Shown one piece after another: positions 1-5,524 of a stretch of 6,773 nt of DNA. Location of the stretch: NCBI GenBank assembly GCA_000436735.1, contig FR887214.1, positions 5,240 through 12,012 on the forward strand. The letters run 5' to 3'. Source of the stretch: Firmicutes bacterium CAG:170 (lineage in GTDB: Bacteria > Bacillota > Clostridia > Oscillospirales > Oscillospiraceae). The translations under genes and the position numbers were made by a program. Position 1 is the stretch's first letter, and each line of letters begins with the position of its first letter. The notes under the pieces were generated by a model, which worked only from the letters and a program-made list of their open reading frames with translations, did not search any database and was not told the DNA's origin.

Positions 1-1
1 G

Positions 2-184
2 GATCTGGTCGCGTCGCTGGCCGCAGATCCGGCCTTTGGCATGACCGCCGAGGAGATCCGCGCAGAGCTTCGTCCGGAGCGCTACATCGGACGCTGCCCG
101 GAGCAGGTCACGGCGTTCACACAGAAATGCCGCGTGCTGATCGGGACACAGAAGCCTGTGGAGGCCGAGGAGCTTACGCTCTGA
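2..184 (+). CDS. purB: Adenylosuccinate lyase, C-terminal fragment (probable)
   Basis: This is the last 60 codons of a rightward gene whose 5' part lies outside the window; it is open from base 2 to the TGA at 182-184. The tail contains LAADPAFGMTAEEI and then LRPERYIGRCPEQV, which resembles the C-terminal helical region of clostridial adenylosuccinate lyases (typically LxDPxxFxGRAxEQVxxFL). That enzyme cleaves adenylosuccinate to AMP and fumarate, and SAICAR to AICAR and fumarate, in cytoplasmic purine synthesis. The catalytic residues and the signature loop are upstream and not visible, so the call rests on the C-terminal pattern only. Another member of the fumarase/aspartase superfamily is the main alternative. 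The gene converges on the leftward ABC operon and is followed by a strong terminator. Confidence 0.7.
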   Translation, partial: DLVASLAADPAFGMTAEEIRAELRPERYIGRCPEQVTAFTQKCRVLIGTQKPVEAEELTL

Positions 185-235
185 GACAATAGGGGAGAGG
201 CAATTGCCGCTGCCCGCACCAACAGAGATACAAAA

Positions 236-281
236 GCCCCGCCGCATCGTTTTTTCACGATGCGGCGGGGCGCTGCTTTTT
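236..281. terminator. Bidirectional rho-independent terminator between purB and ABC cassette 1
   Basis: A perfect 14-bp GC-rich stem is formed by GCCCCGCCGCATCG (236-249) and its exact complement (258-271), with an 8-nt T-rich loop. Rightward, five T residues follow at 277-281 after a short GC spacer. Leftward, the stem is followed directly by TTTT (complement of 232-235). The position between two converging genes fits a shared terminator, for purB on the plus strand and the ABC operon on the minus strand. Confidence 0.85.
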
Positions 282-290
282 ATTGGACGG

Positions 291-1037
291 TCAGAGCACC
301 TTTGCGAGGAAATCCTGAAGGCGCGGGCTTTGCGGATGGGTGAAGATCGCCTCCGGCGTGCCCTCCTCGACGAGCTTGCCGTCGGCCATGAACAGAACGC
401 GGCTGGCGACCTCACGGGCGAAGCCCATCTCATGCGTGACGACGACCATCGTCATGCCGTCGTTTGCCAGCTCCTTCATGACCTCCAGAACCTCGCCGAC
501 CATTTCCGGGTCGAGCGCGCTCGTCGGCTCGTCGAAGAGCATGACCTCCGGCTCCATCATGAGCGCGCGGACGATGGCCACGCGCTGCTTCTGCCCGCCG
601 GACAGCTGCGCGGGATAGGCGTTTCCCCGGTCGCCGAGGCCGACGCGCTGCAAAAGCTTCAGCGCCTGCGCCTCCGCTTCCTCCTGCGATTTGTGCAGCA
701 GCTTCACGGGCGCAAGCGTCATGTTTCGCAGAATGGTCATATGCGGGAAGAGGTTGAAATGCTGGAACACCATGCCCATCTTCTGCCGGTGAAGGTCGAT
801 ATTGCAGCGCTTGTCGGTGATATCGACGCCGCCGAACAGGATCTTTCCGCCCGTCGGTACCTCCAGAAGATTCAGGCAGCGCAGGAACGTGGATTTGCCG
901 GAGCCGGACGGGCCGATCACGACGACGACCTCACCCTTGCGGATATCGGTGGAAACGCCGTCGAGCGCCTTGATGGCGGACGCGCCGGAAAAATGCTTTT
1001 TCAGGTCCCGGACCTGGATCAGAGCGTCAGTGGTCAC
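291..1037 (-). CDS. Polar amino-acid ABC transporter ATP-binding protein, cassette 1
   Basis: This is a 248-residue cytoplasmic ATPase that would power the permease encoded just upstream (GlnQ/HisP/ArtP type). The canonical ABC parts are present in order: Walker A GPSGSGKST at about 42-50, Q-loop glutamine 92 in VFQHFNLFP, signature LSGGQ at 145-149, Walker B VMLFDE at 165-170, D-loop SALD at 173-176 and switch histidine 202 in VTHEMGFA. The segment after the signature reads AIVRAL, where most relatives have AIARAL. The start chosen is GTG at 1037-1035, because an AAAGGAGG site (1055-1048) lies 10 nt before it. The longer reading from a TTG at 1058 would place that ribosome binding site inside the coding sequence. 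The GTG overlaps the permease stop by 11 nt, which implies translational coupling. It is the last gene of the operon and the terminator follows its stop. The substrate is not determinable from the ATPase. Confidence 0.93.
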   Translation of the reverse strand: MTTDALIQVRDLKKHFSGASAIKALDGVSTDIRKGEVVVVIGPSGSGKSTFLRCLNLLEVPTGGKILFGGVDITDKRCNIDLHRQKMGMVFQHFNLFPHMTILRNMTLAPVKLLHKSQEEAEAQALKLLQRVGLGDRGNAYPAQLSGGQKQRVAIVRALMMEPEVMLFDEPTSALDPEMVGEVLEVMKELANDGMTMVVVTHEMGFAREVASRVLFMADGKLVEEGTPEAIFTHPQSPRLQDFLAKVL

Positions 1038-1755
1038 TGCTGCGCAGCCTCCTTTCAAGCTTGCTTACCAGATGAGAAAAGAACACGACCATGAGCAGGT
1101 ACAGCGCCGCCACGATCAGCAGCGGCATGGCCTGAATATAGGTCTGCGAACGGATGATCTCGCCGCCCTTGGTGAGGTCGTTGACGGCCACATAGCAGGC
1201 AACGGAGGTCTCCTTCAAAAGCACGATGAACTCGTTTGCCAGCGCGGGCAGAACGTTTTTGAGCGCCTGCGGAATGATGATATAGATCATGGTCTGCGCA
1301 AAGCTGAGGCCCAGCGACCGGCCTGCCTCGTTCTGGCCCTCGTCCACGGCCATGATGCCGCCGCGGATGATCTCTGCGACGTAGGCGCCGGAGTTGATGC
1401 CGAAGGTCAGCATGGCGACGGGCGTGCCGTTGCGCGCGGTGGAGAAAACGACGAAGAACATGATGAGGATCTGGATCATGGCCGGTGTGCCGCGAATGAC
1501 GGTCAGGTAGACCTTGCACAGAAAGTCGGCGATGTTCAGAAGCACACGCCCCGGGCCGGGACGCATCGTTTCATGCGTCTTATCATGGGTGGAACGGATG
1601 ATGGCGACGACGGTGCCGATCAGGATACCGAGCAGAACGGCGGCCAGCGCGATCTGAATGGTATTCCCGAGGCCCTTTACAATGTATTTCCAGCGATCCT
1701 TCGTGATAAAGCAGGTGACAAAATCGTCTGCGGCCTTTTTGAGCCAGTCTGACAT
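1027..1755 (-). CDS. Polar amino-acid ABC transporter permease, cassette 1
   Basis: This is a 242-residue inner-membrane permease of the HisM/GlnP family. As the only permease in the cassette it probably works as a homodimer. Hydrophobic segments lie at about 33-53, 93-107, 111-128, 168-190 and 208-230. The family hallmark VIRGTP is at 86-91. The EAA loop that docks onto the ATPase is at about 143-168 (EAGRSLGLS, then IIPQALKNVLP), followed by NEFIVLLKETS, all typical. The ATG at 1755 has an AAGGGAG ribosome binding site 10 nt upstream. It lies 119 nt downstream of the binding-protein gene, across an intercistronic stem-loop, and overlaps the ATPase gene at its 3' end. The family and role are secure. 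The transported amino acid is not readable from the permease. Confidence 0.93.
   Translation of the reverse strand: MSDWLKKAADDFVTCFITKDRWKYIVKGLGNTIQIALAAVLLGILIGTVVAIIRSTHDKTHETMRPGPGRVLLNIADFLCKVYLTVIRGTPAMIQILIMFFVVFSTARNGTPVAMLTFGINSGAYVAEIIRGGIMAVDEGQNEAGRSLGLSFAQTMIYIIIPQALKNVLPALANEFIVLLKETSVACYVAVNDLTKGGEIIRSQTYIQAMPLLIVAALYLLMVVFFSHLVSKLERRLRSSDH
1048..1055 (-). promoter_or_regulatory. Shine-Dalgarno site that fixes the ATPase 1 start
   Basis: On the minus strand AAAGGAGG (1055-1048) is followed by 10 nt and then GTG at 1037-1035. It lies inside the end of the permease gene, so the ATPase is translated from within the upstream coding sequence. It is the reason for preferring the GTG over the upstream in-frame TTG at 1058. 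Confidence 0.75.
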
Positions 1756-1792
1756 GGCGGATACGCTCCCTTCTTTTTTAGTTTAGCACACA

Positions 1793-1825
1793 GCGGCGGG
1801 ACGAAGCGTGGCTTCGTCCCGTCGC
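1793..1825 (-). promoter_or_regulatory. Intercistronic stem-loop between binding-protein and permease genes, cassette 1
   Basis: GGGACGAAGC (1798-1807) pairs perfectly with GCTTCGTCCC (1811-1820) around a 3-nt loop. A C-G pair, one mismatch and three further GC pairs extend it to 1793-1825. The leftward transcript has no U-tract after the stem (the following bases are TGTGTGCTAAACTAAAAAAG), so it does not look like a full terminator. A stem-loop here commonly stabilises the upstream mRNA or partially terminates, giving more binding protein than membrane complex. That role is inferred. Confidence 0.65.
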
Positions 1826-1874
1826 AGGGTATTTTCGGGTCGTGTTGCAGCAGTCGGCGCTGCGGAAGAAGCGC

Positions 1875-2660
1875 TTACTTGCCGATGTACTTATCGACAA
1901 TGCTCTGAAGCGTGCCGTCGGCGGTCAGCTCGGAAAGCGCCTTGTTGACCTTTTCCAGAAGGTCAGTGTTCTCCTTGGCGATGGCGATGGCGTAATCCTC
2001 AACGGCGTATTCCGTGTCGAGGATGTGCAGGCCCTCGTTGGCCGCGACCAGCGCCTTTGCAGGCTCATTGTCGAGGATGACGCAGTCAACCTGACCGTTT
2101 TTCAGAGCCTCCACGGCGTCGGTCGTCTTGCCGAAGGACTTGACGGTGCCGAGACCGGCTTCCTCAATGTCGGACGTGGCATAGATAAAGCCCGTGGTGC
2201 CGGCCTGCGTGCCGACGACGGTGTTGGCGCCGTCCGCAAACAAATCATCGACCGAGGTGATGGGGCCGTCGTCCTTGACAATGACGACCTGTACGCCGGT
2301 GGCGTAGGAGTCGGAGAAGTTGACCTGCTCCTTGCGCTCGTCGGTCACGGTCATGCCGGCCATGCCCATGTCATATTTGCCTGTCTGGATGCCGGGGATG
2401 ATCGAGTCAAACGCGATGTCCGTGACCTCCAGCTCCATGCCGAGCTTGTCGGCGATGGCCTGCGCGACCTCAACGTCGATGCCGACGATGGCGTCGCCGT
2501 CGTAGTACTCATACGGCGGGAAGGTGGCTTCGGTCGCCATGGTCAGCTTGGCGGCTTCGGAAGCGTCGGGAGCTGGCTCGTCATTTTTGGCAGTAGAGGC
2601 GCAGGCGGCAAGGCTCAGCACCAGAATGACTGCAAGAAGCAGTGCGGAAAGCTTTTTCAT
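1875..2660 (-). CDS. Amino-acid ABC transporter solute-binding lipoprotein, cassette 1
   Basis: This is a 261-residue extracytoplasmic receptor (family 3, GlnH/HisJ/ArtJ-like) that delivers an amino acid to the permease. It has a lipoprotein signal: MKK, a hydrophobic core at 4-18 and the lipobox LAAC with acylated Cys20, followed by a polar linker. The mature domain has ATFPPYEY (45-52), VGIDVEVAQAIADKLG and GMTVTDER with Arg109, the usual carboxylate-binding arginine. Asp197 in VILDNEPA is the usual amino-group ligand. GTQAGTTG (150-157) is the second-lobe ligand loop. The start is ATG 2660-2658 because GGAGG lies 8 nt upstream; a 16-residue in-frame extension from 2708 would cover the ribosome binding site and the promoter. 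It is the first gene of the cassette, with its own promoter upstream. The pocket looks like a general polar amino-acid receptor, with the exact ligand unknown. Confidence 0.93.
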   Translation of the reverse strand: MKKLSALLLAVILVLSLAACASTAKNDEPAPDASEAAKLTMATEATFPPYEYYDGDAIVGIDVEVAQAIADKLGMELEVTDIAFDSIIPGIQTGKYDMGMAGMTVTDERKEQVNFSDSYATGVQVVIVKDDGPITSVDDLFADGANTVVGTQAGTTGFIYATSDIEEAGLGTVKSFGKTTDAVEALKNGQVDCVILDNEPAKALVAANEGLHILDTEYAVEDYAIAIAKENTDLLEKVNKALSELTADGTLQSIVDKYIGK

Positions 2661-2699
2661 TTTCGTATCCTCCATTGGTGTTTCGAATTTGTGCTTATA

Positions 2700-2728
2700 A
2701 GTATACATTCAAGCTGCATAAAAATCAA
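2700..2728 (-). promoter_or_regulatory. Housekeeping-sigma promoter of ABC cassette 1
   Basis: On the minus strand, TTGATT (2728-2723), a 17-bp spacer and TATACT (2705-2700) match the vegetative sigma consensus closely. The predicted start is near 2693, giving an untranslated leader of about 33 nt before the ATG at 2660. Just upstream, TGCAC occurs twice on the plus strand seven bases apart (2738-2742 and 2750-2754), which could be a regulator site but is weak evidence. Confidence 0.75.
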
Positions 2729-2822
2729 CTTCTTTTTGCACGGTAAAATGCACAACATTTTTGCGGAGAAGGACGTGTTTGCGGTCATTGTCTACAAAAC
2801 GAACAGAATTCAATGAAAGAAC

Positions 2823-2853
2823 GGCGGCAGACGCCTCCGAAGCGTCCGCCGCC
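2823..2853 (-). terminator. Rho-independent terminator of ABC cassette 2
   Basis: GGCGGCAGACGC (2823-2834) faces GCGTCCGCCGCC (2842-2853) around a 7-nt loop. The single non-Watson-Crick position is a G-U pair in the leftward transcript but an A-C mismatch in the rightward one, so the stem is best formed leftward. It is followed leftward by the U-rich GTTCTTTCATT. It starts about 30 nt after the ATPase 2 stop and just before the cassette 1 promoter, so it should insulate the two tandem operons. Confidence 0.75.
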
Positions 2854-2884
2854 ACATGGCTGCATTATGCATACAGAATGAATA

Positions 2885-3679
2885 TTATTCCGCGTTCTGC
2901 GCGTAGCGCGACAGAAACTGCCGGGTGCGCTCCTCCTGCGGGCGCTCGATCACATCACGCGCCGGTCCCTGCTCGACGATCACGCCGCCGTCCATGAAGA
3001 TCACGCGGTCGGCCACATCGCGGGCAAACGCCATCTCATGCGTGACGATCACCATGGTCATGCGCCGGTCGGCAAGGCCGCGGATCACGCGCAGCACCTC
3101 GCCGGTCAGCTCCGGGTCAAGCGCGCTCGTCGGCTCGTCAAAGCACAGCACGTCCGGGTCAAGCGCCAGCGCCCGCGCGATGGCGACGCGCTGCTGCTGG
3201 CCGCCGGAGAGCTGGTGCGGATAGAGCGACATTTTTTCGCGCAGGCCGACCTGCGTGAGAAGCACCTCCGCGCGGCAGCGGATCTCCTCGTGGACGGCCC
3301 GCCGGTTCTGTCGGTAGCCCGGCTGCTCCTTCGCCAGAAGCTCGCTTGCAAGCATCACGTTCTGGAGCGCCGTATACTGCGGGAACAGGTTGAAATTCTG
3401 GAAAACGAGGCCGAAATGCAGCCGCTTCCGGCGGATCTCGCTTTCGCGCCGGGCGGAAGGGTCGGCGGCGTCAAAGAGCGTTTCGTCGTTGACAAGAATG
3501 CGGCCGCCGTCGGGTGCGGTCAGAAAATTGAGGCAGCGCAGGAGCGTCGTCTTGCCGCTGCCGGAGGAGCCGATGATGGCCGCAGACTCGCCCTTTTCCA
3601 GAGAGAAATCGATCCCGCGCAGCACGGGCGTATTTTTATCGAAGCTCTTTCGGAGCTTTTGAACTTCAAGGATCGGCAT
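2885..3679 (-). CDS. Polar amino-acid ABC transporter ATP-binding protein, cassette 2
   Basis: This 264-residue cytoplasmic ATPase of the GlnQ/HisP class pairs with the adjacent permease. Walker A GSSGSGKT is at 37-44, Q-loop glutamine 94 in VFQNFNLFP, signature LSGGQ at 157-161, Walker B VLCFDE at 177-182, D-loop SALD at 185-188 and switch histidine 214 in VTHEMAFA. All catalytic positions look intact. It is longer than the cassette 1 ATPase because of charged, Arg-rich stretches at about 66-88 and 116-136, on either side of the Q-loop, where the family tolerates length variation. The ATG at 3679 has a GGGAGG site 7 nt upstream and starts only 12 nt after the permease stop, consistent with one operon. 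A terminator follows. The protein is clearly paralogous to, but diverged from, the cassette 1 ATPase. Confidence 0.93.
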   Translation of the reverse strand: MPILEVQKLRKSFDKNTPVLRGIDFSLEKGESAAIIGSSGSGKTTLLRCLNFLTAPDGGRILVNDETLFDAADPSARRESEIRRKRLHFGLVFQNFNLFPQYTALQNVMLASELLAKEQPGYRQNRRAVHEEIRCRAEVLLTQVGLREKMSLYPHQLSGGQQQRVAIARALALDPDVLCFDEPTSALDPELTGEVLRVIRGLADRRMTMVIVTHEMAFARDVADRVIFMDGGVIVEQGPARDVIERPQEERTRQFLSRYAQNAE

Positions 3680-3691
3680 ATCTGGCCCTCC

Positions 3692-4381
3692 CTACGCTTT
3701 GAAATAGTCGAGCTTCCGCTCGAGCCAGCCCAGCCCCAGCGTCAGCAGGCCGCTGAACACAAGATAATAGACGCCGGTGAAAAACAGCGGCCAGATCGCG
3801 CCGTGAATGCCGTGGCTGCCCTTCATGAACGCCTGCCCGGCCCAGATGACCTCCTGCAGCGCGATGATGCGAGAGAGAGAGGTGTCCTTGACGAGCGTAA
3901 TGACCTCATTGGACATCGGCGGGACGATGCGCTTGAGCATCTGAAGGAGCTTGACCTTGAAGAAGATCTGGCTGTTCGTCATGCCGAGCACCTGTCCGGC
4001 CTCCGTCTGGCCCTTCGGGATGGACTGGATGCCGCCGCGATAGATCTCGGAAAAATAGCAGGCGTAGTTGAAAACGAACGCCGCGCAGCTGGCGGCAAAG
4101 CGCCCCAGCTCGCCCTGACCCCAGATGTTGTTTTTCAGAACGAGGCCGGGAAAGAAGTAAATAATGAGCAGCTGGAGCATCAGCGGCGTTCCGCGCACGA
4201 CCCAGATCACGAGCCGCACCAGATAGCGCAGCGGCCGGAAGCGGCTCATGGAGCCGAGACAGATCACAAGCCCCAGCGGGATGGCTCCGGCGAGGGTGAT
4301 GAAAAAGAGCTTGAGCGTCTGCAAAAAGCCCTCGTTCAGGGCCTGAAAGACGACGGGGAACTGTTCAGCAAAAAGAGACAT
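3692..4381 (-). CDS. Polar amino-acid ABC transporter permease, cassette 2
   Basis: This 229-residue integral membrane permease of the HisM/GlnP family presumably forms a homodimer, as no second permease is encoded. Hydrophobic stretches lie at about 20-42, 54-80, 94-114, 157-178 and 196-219. VVRGTPLMLQLLI (61-73) is the family hallmark after the first helices. The ATPase-docking EAA region is at about 127-152 (EAGQVLGMT, then LLQMLKRIVPP). Relatives usually have LPQAL there, so this copy lacks the common Pro and Ala of that segment. NEVITLVKDTSL follows as expected. The ATG at 4381 has only a modest ribosome binding site (CAGGA, 7 nt upstream). A 114-nt gap with a large stem-loop separates it from the binding-protein gene, and the ATPase gene follows 12 nt downstream. 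Confidence 0.92.
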   Translation of the reverse strand: MSLFAEQFPVVFQALNEGFLQTLKLFFITLAGAIPLGLVICLGSMSRFRPLRYLVRLVIWVVRGTPLMLQLLIIYFFPGLVLKNNIWGQGELGRFAASCAAFVFNYACYFSEIYRGGIQSIPKGQTEAGQVLGMTNSQIFFKVKLLQMLKRIVPPMSNEVITLVKDTSLSRIIALQEVIWAGQAFMKGSHGIHGAIWPLFFTGVYYLVFSGLLTLGLGWLERKLDYFKA

Positions 4382-4414
4382 CGGCGTGTCCTGCCTTTCG
4401 GATCGTTGATAAGC

Positions 4415-4468
4415 CCGGAAAGCGCGGCAGTTCCCCGGCGGGTGAGGCCGGGGAAGCGCTGTTTCCGG
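4415..4468 (-). promoter_or_regulatory. Intercistronic stem-loop between binding-protein and permease genes, cassette 2
   Basis: A 20-bp bulged hairpin. TTCCCCGGC (4431-4439) pairs perfectly with GCCGGGGAA (4447-4455) across a 7-nt loop. GCGC (4422-4425) pairs with GCGC (4456-4459) past a 5-nt bulge. CCGGAAA (4415-4421) pairs with TTTCCGG (4462-4468) past a 2-nt bulge. No U-tract follows in the leftward direction. The position matches the stem-loop in cassette 1, suggesting mRNA stabilisation, processing or partial termination after the binding-protein gene. Confidence 0.65.
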
Positions 4469-4495
4469 TTGGGGCCTGCATCAGAGCGCAGACGG

Positions 4496-5296
4496 TCACT
4501 GCGCGCAGAGCGCGGCCTGAATGCCGTAGGTCTCGGCAGCTTTCTGCATGGAGCCGTCGGCGAAGCTGGCCTGGAAGAACTCGTTGAGCTTCTGCGTCAG
4601 ATCGGAGCCTTTGCGGAAGCCGACGCCATACTGTTCGCCCTCGTCTGCGTTGAGGCTGACCGTGTAGGCGAGCGTTTCATAGCCAGTGCCTTCGCCGACC
4701 ATGGCTCCGGCCATCAGCGCGTCGATCACGGCGGCGTCCGCCGTTCCGGCGGCGACCTCCATCAGCGCGGTCGCCTGATCCTTGACCGGCGTGCAGCCTG
4801 CGCCGAGCTTTTCCACCTCCGCCTCACCGGCGGAGCCGGCTTCGACGGCGAAATTCAGGCTCTTGCAGGCGTCGGCGCTCTGATAATCCGCGGCCTTGTC
4901 CGCAGGCACGACCACGACCTGCGTGTTGTTGCAGTAGGCGTTCGAGCAGCTCATCGACTCCGTGACCTCGCCGGTCAGCGTCATGCCGTTCCAGACGCAG
5001 TCGATGGTCTTGGCGTCCAGCTCCATGATCTTACTGTCCCAGTCGATCTCCACGAACTGCACCTCCACGCCGAGCGATTCGGCAAAGGCCTTCGCCATGT
5101 CGGCGTCAAAGCCGATCCATTCGCCGGAGGCATCCTGATAATCCATCGGCGCAAAGTCAGTGATGCCGACGACGAGCGTTCCTTTTTGCTGTATGTACGC
5201 CAGATCGGACGCGGCATCCGCGGCGGGGGCCTTTGCACAGGCGGCCATACCGGCAAGCATCAGCACGGCAAGAGTCAGGGCAAGCAGCTTTTTCAT
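4496..5296 (-). CDS. Amino-acid ABC transporter solute-binding lipoprotein, cassette 2
   Basis: This 266-residue family 3 solute-binding protein is anchored as a lipoprotein: MKK, hydrophobic core at 4-18, lipobox MAAC with Cys20, then an Ala-rich linker. The domain begins with YIQQKGTLVVGITDFAPMDY (34-53), then WIGFDADMAKAFAESLG and CVWNGMTLTGEV (100-111). Where most relatives have TPER or TDER, with the arginine gripping the ligand carboxylate, this protein has TGEV, so Val111 replaces the usual Arg. Asp192 in VIDALMAG keeps the usual amino-group position. The start is ATG 5296-5294, with GGAGG 8 nt upstream; in-frame starts up to 5359 would run through the promoter and operator. It is divergent from cysK, and the two promoters share half-sites. 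A sulfur amino acid such as cystine is therefore a possible ligand, by context only. Confidence 0.9.
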   Translation of the reverse strand: MKKLLALTLAVLMLAGMAACAKAPAADAASDLAYIQQKGTLVVGITDFAPMDYQDASGEWIGFDADMAKAFAESLGVEVQFVEIDWDSKIMELDAKTIDCVWNGMTLTGEVTESMSCSNAYCNNTQVVVVPADKAADYQSADACKSLNFAVEAGSAGEAEVEKLGAGCTPVKDQATALMEVAAGTADAAVIDALMAGAMVGEGTGYETLAYTVSLNADEGEQYGVGFRKGSDLTQKLNEFFQASFADGSMQKAAETYGIQAALCAQ

Positions 5297-5337
5297 ATTC
5301 ATTTCCTCCATTGAGCTTGGCACATTGTGTCGTAAAT

Positions 5338-5364
5338 TAGCATGGTAGTACTTTACCATGGTAA
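5338..5364. promoter_or_regulatory. Tandem palindromic operators in the cassette 2 promoter
   Basis: TTACCATGGTAA at 5353-5364 is a perfect 12-bp palindrome lying over the -10 element and spacer of the cassette 2 promoter. A second copy, TAGCATGGTA at 5338-5347, matches the core TACCATGGTA at 9 of 10 positions. It lies over the predicted transcription start, with centres 16 bp apart. This looks like two dimer sites of a transcription factor bound on nearly the same helix face. The regulator is not encoded in the window. Confidence 0.6.
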
Positions 5365-5378
5365 CGAACTAATGTAAA
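5350..5378 (-). promoter_or_regulatory. Predicted promoter of ABC cassette 2
   Basis: On the minus strand, TTTACA (5378-5373), a 17-bp spacer and TAAAGT (5355-5350) form a reasonable vegetative promoter. The -35 matches consensus at 5 of 6 positions and the -10 at 4 of 6. The start would be near 5343, about 46 nt before the ATG at 5296. A perfect palindrome overlaps the -10 and spacer, consistent with a repressible promoter. Confidence 0.6.
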
Positions 5379-5450
5379 GATGGAAACGTGAACAAATTTT
5401 AAAATGTGTCCGCGTCCGGCGTTGTGCGCAATGTATGAATGAAAAAACAA

Positions 5451-5479
5451 TTGACAAACGGCAGGCAAAGCGCTATAAC
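5451..5479 (+). promoter_or_regulatory. Predicted promoter of the cysK leader transcript
   Basis: TTGACA (5451-5456) is a perfect -35 element. After exactly 17 bp comes TATAAC (5474-5479), matching the -10 consensus at 5 of 6 positions. The start is predicted near 5486, which leaves a leader of about 317 nt before the cysK ATG at 5803. That is unusually long and contains a small ORF and a very large palindrome. No better promoter is apparent closer to cysK. Confidence 0.8.
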
Positions 5480-5488
5480 ATAATAAAC

Positions 5489-5503
5489 CTACCACAACGG
5501 TAG
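5489..5503. promoter_or_regulatory. Inverted repeat CTACC-N5-GGTAG at the cysK leader start site
   Basis: CTACC (5489-5493) and GGTAG (5499-5503) form a perfect 5-bp inverted repeat with a 5-bp spacer, just downstream of the predicted transcription start. Its TACC and GGTA half-sites are the same as in the palindromes of the divergent cassette 2 promoter, though the spacing differs. It could be a repressor operator, or a small hairpin at the 5' end of the leader RNA. Confidence 0.45.
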
Positions 5504-5524
5504 CTAAATGGAGGCGGAAAGCGG

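Noticed and set aside
204..1094. Plus-strand open frame opposite the cassette 1 ATPase gene
   Set aside because: It runs through the bidirectional terminator and opposite all ABC ATPase motifs, with no family resemblance of its own.
1842..2816. Long plus-strand open frame antisense to the cassette 1 binding-protein gene
   Set aside because: It lies opposite a clear lipoprotein binding-protein gene and its promoter and has no motifs; I read it as a shadow frame.
3038..5314. A 758-codon plus-strand open frame antisense to all of cassette 2
   Set aside because: It mirrors three well-supported minus-strand genes with complete family motifs. Its translation is rich in Arg, His, Leu and Asp/Glu without any recognisable domain, as expected for a shadow frame in GC-rich DNA.
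5297..5359. Longer start of the cassette 2 binding protein at 5359
   Set aside because: The extra residues precede a perfect lipoprotein signal, and their coding region overlaps the predicted promoter and operators. ATG 5296 has GGAGG at proper distance.
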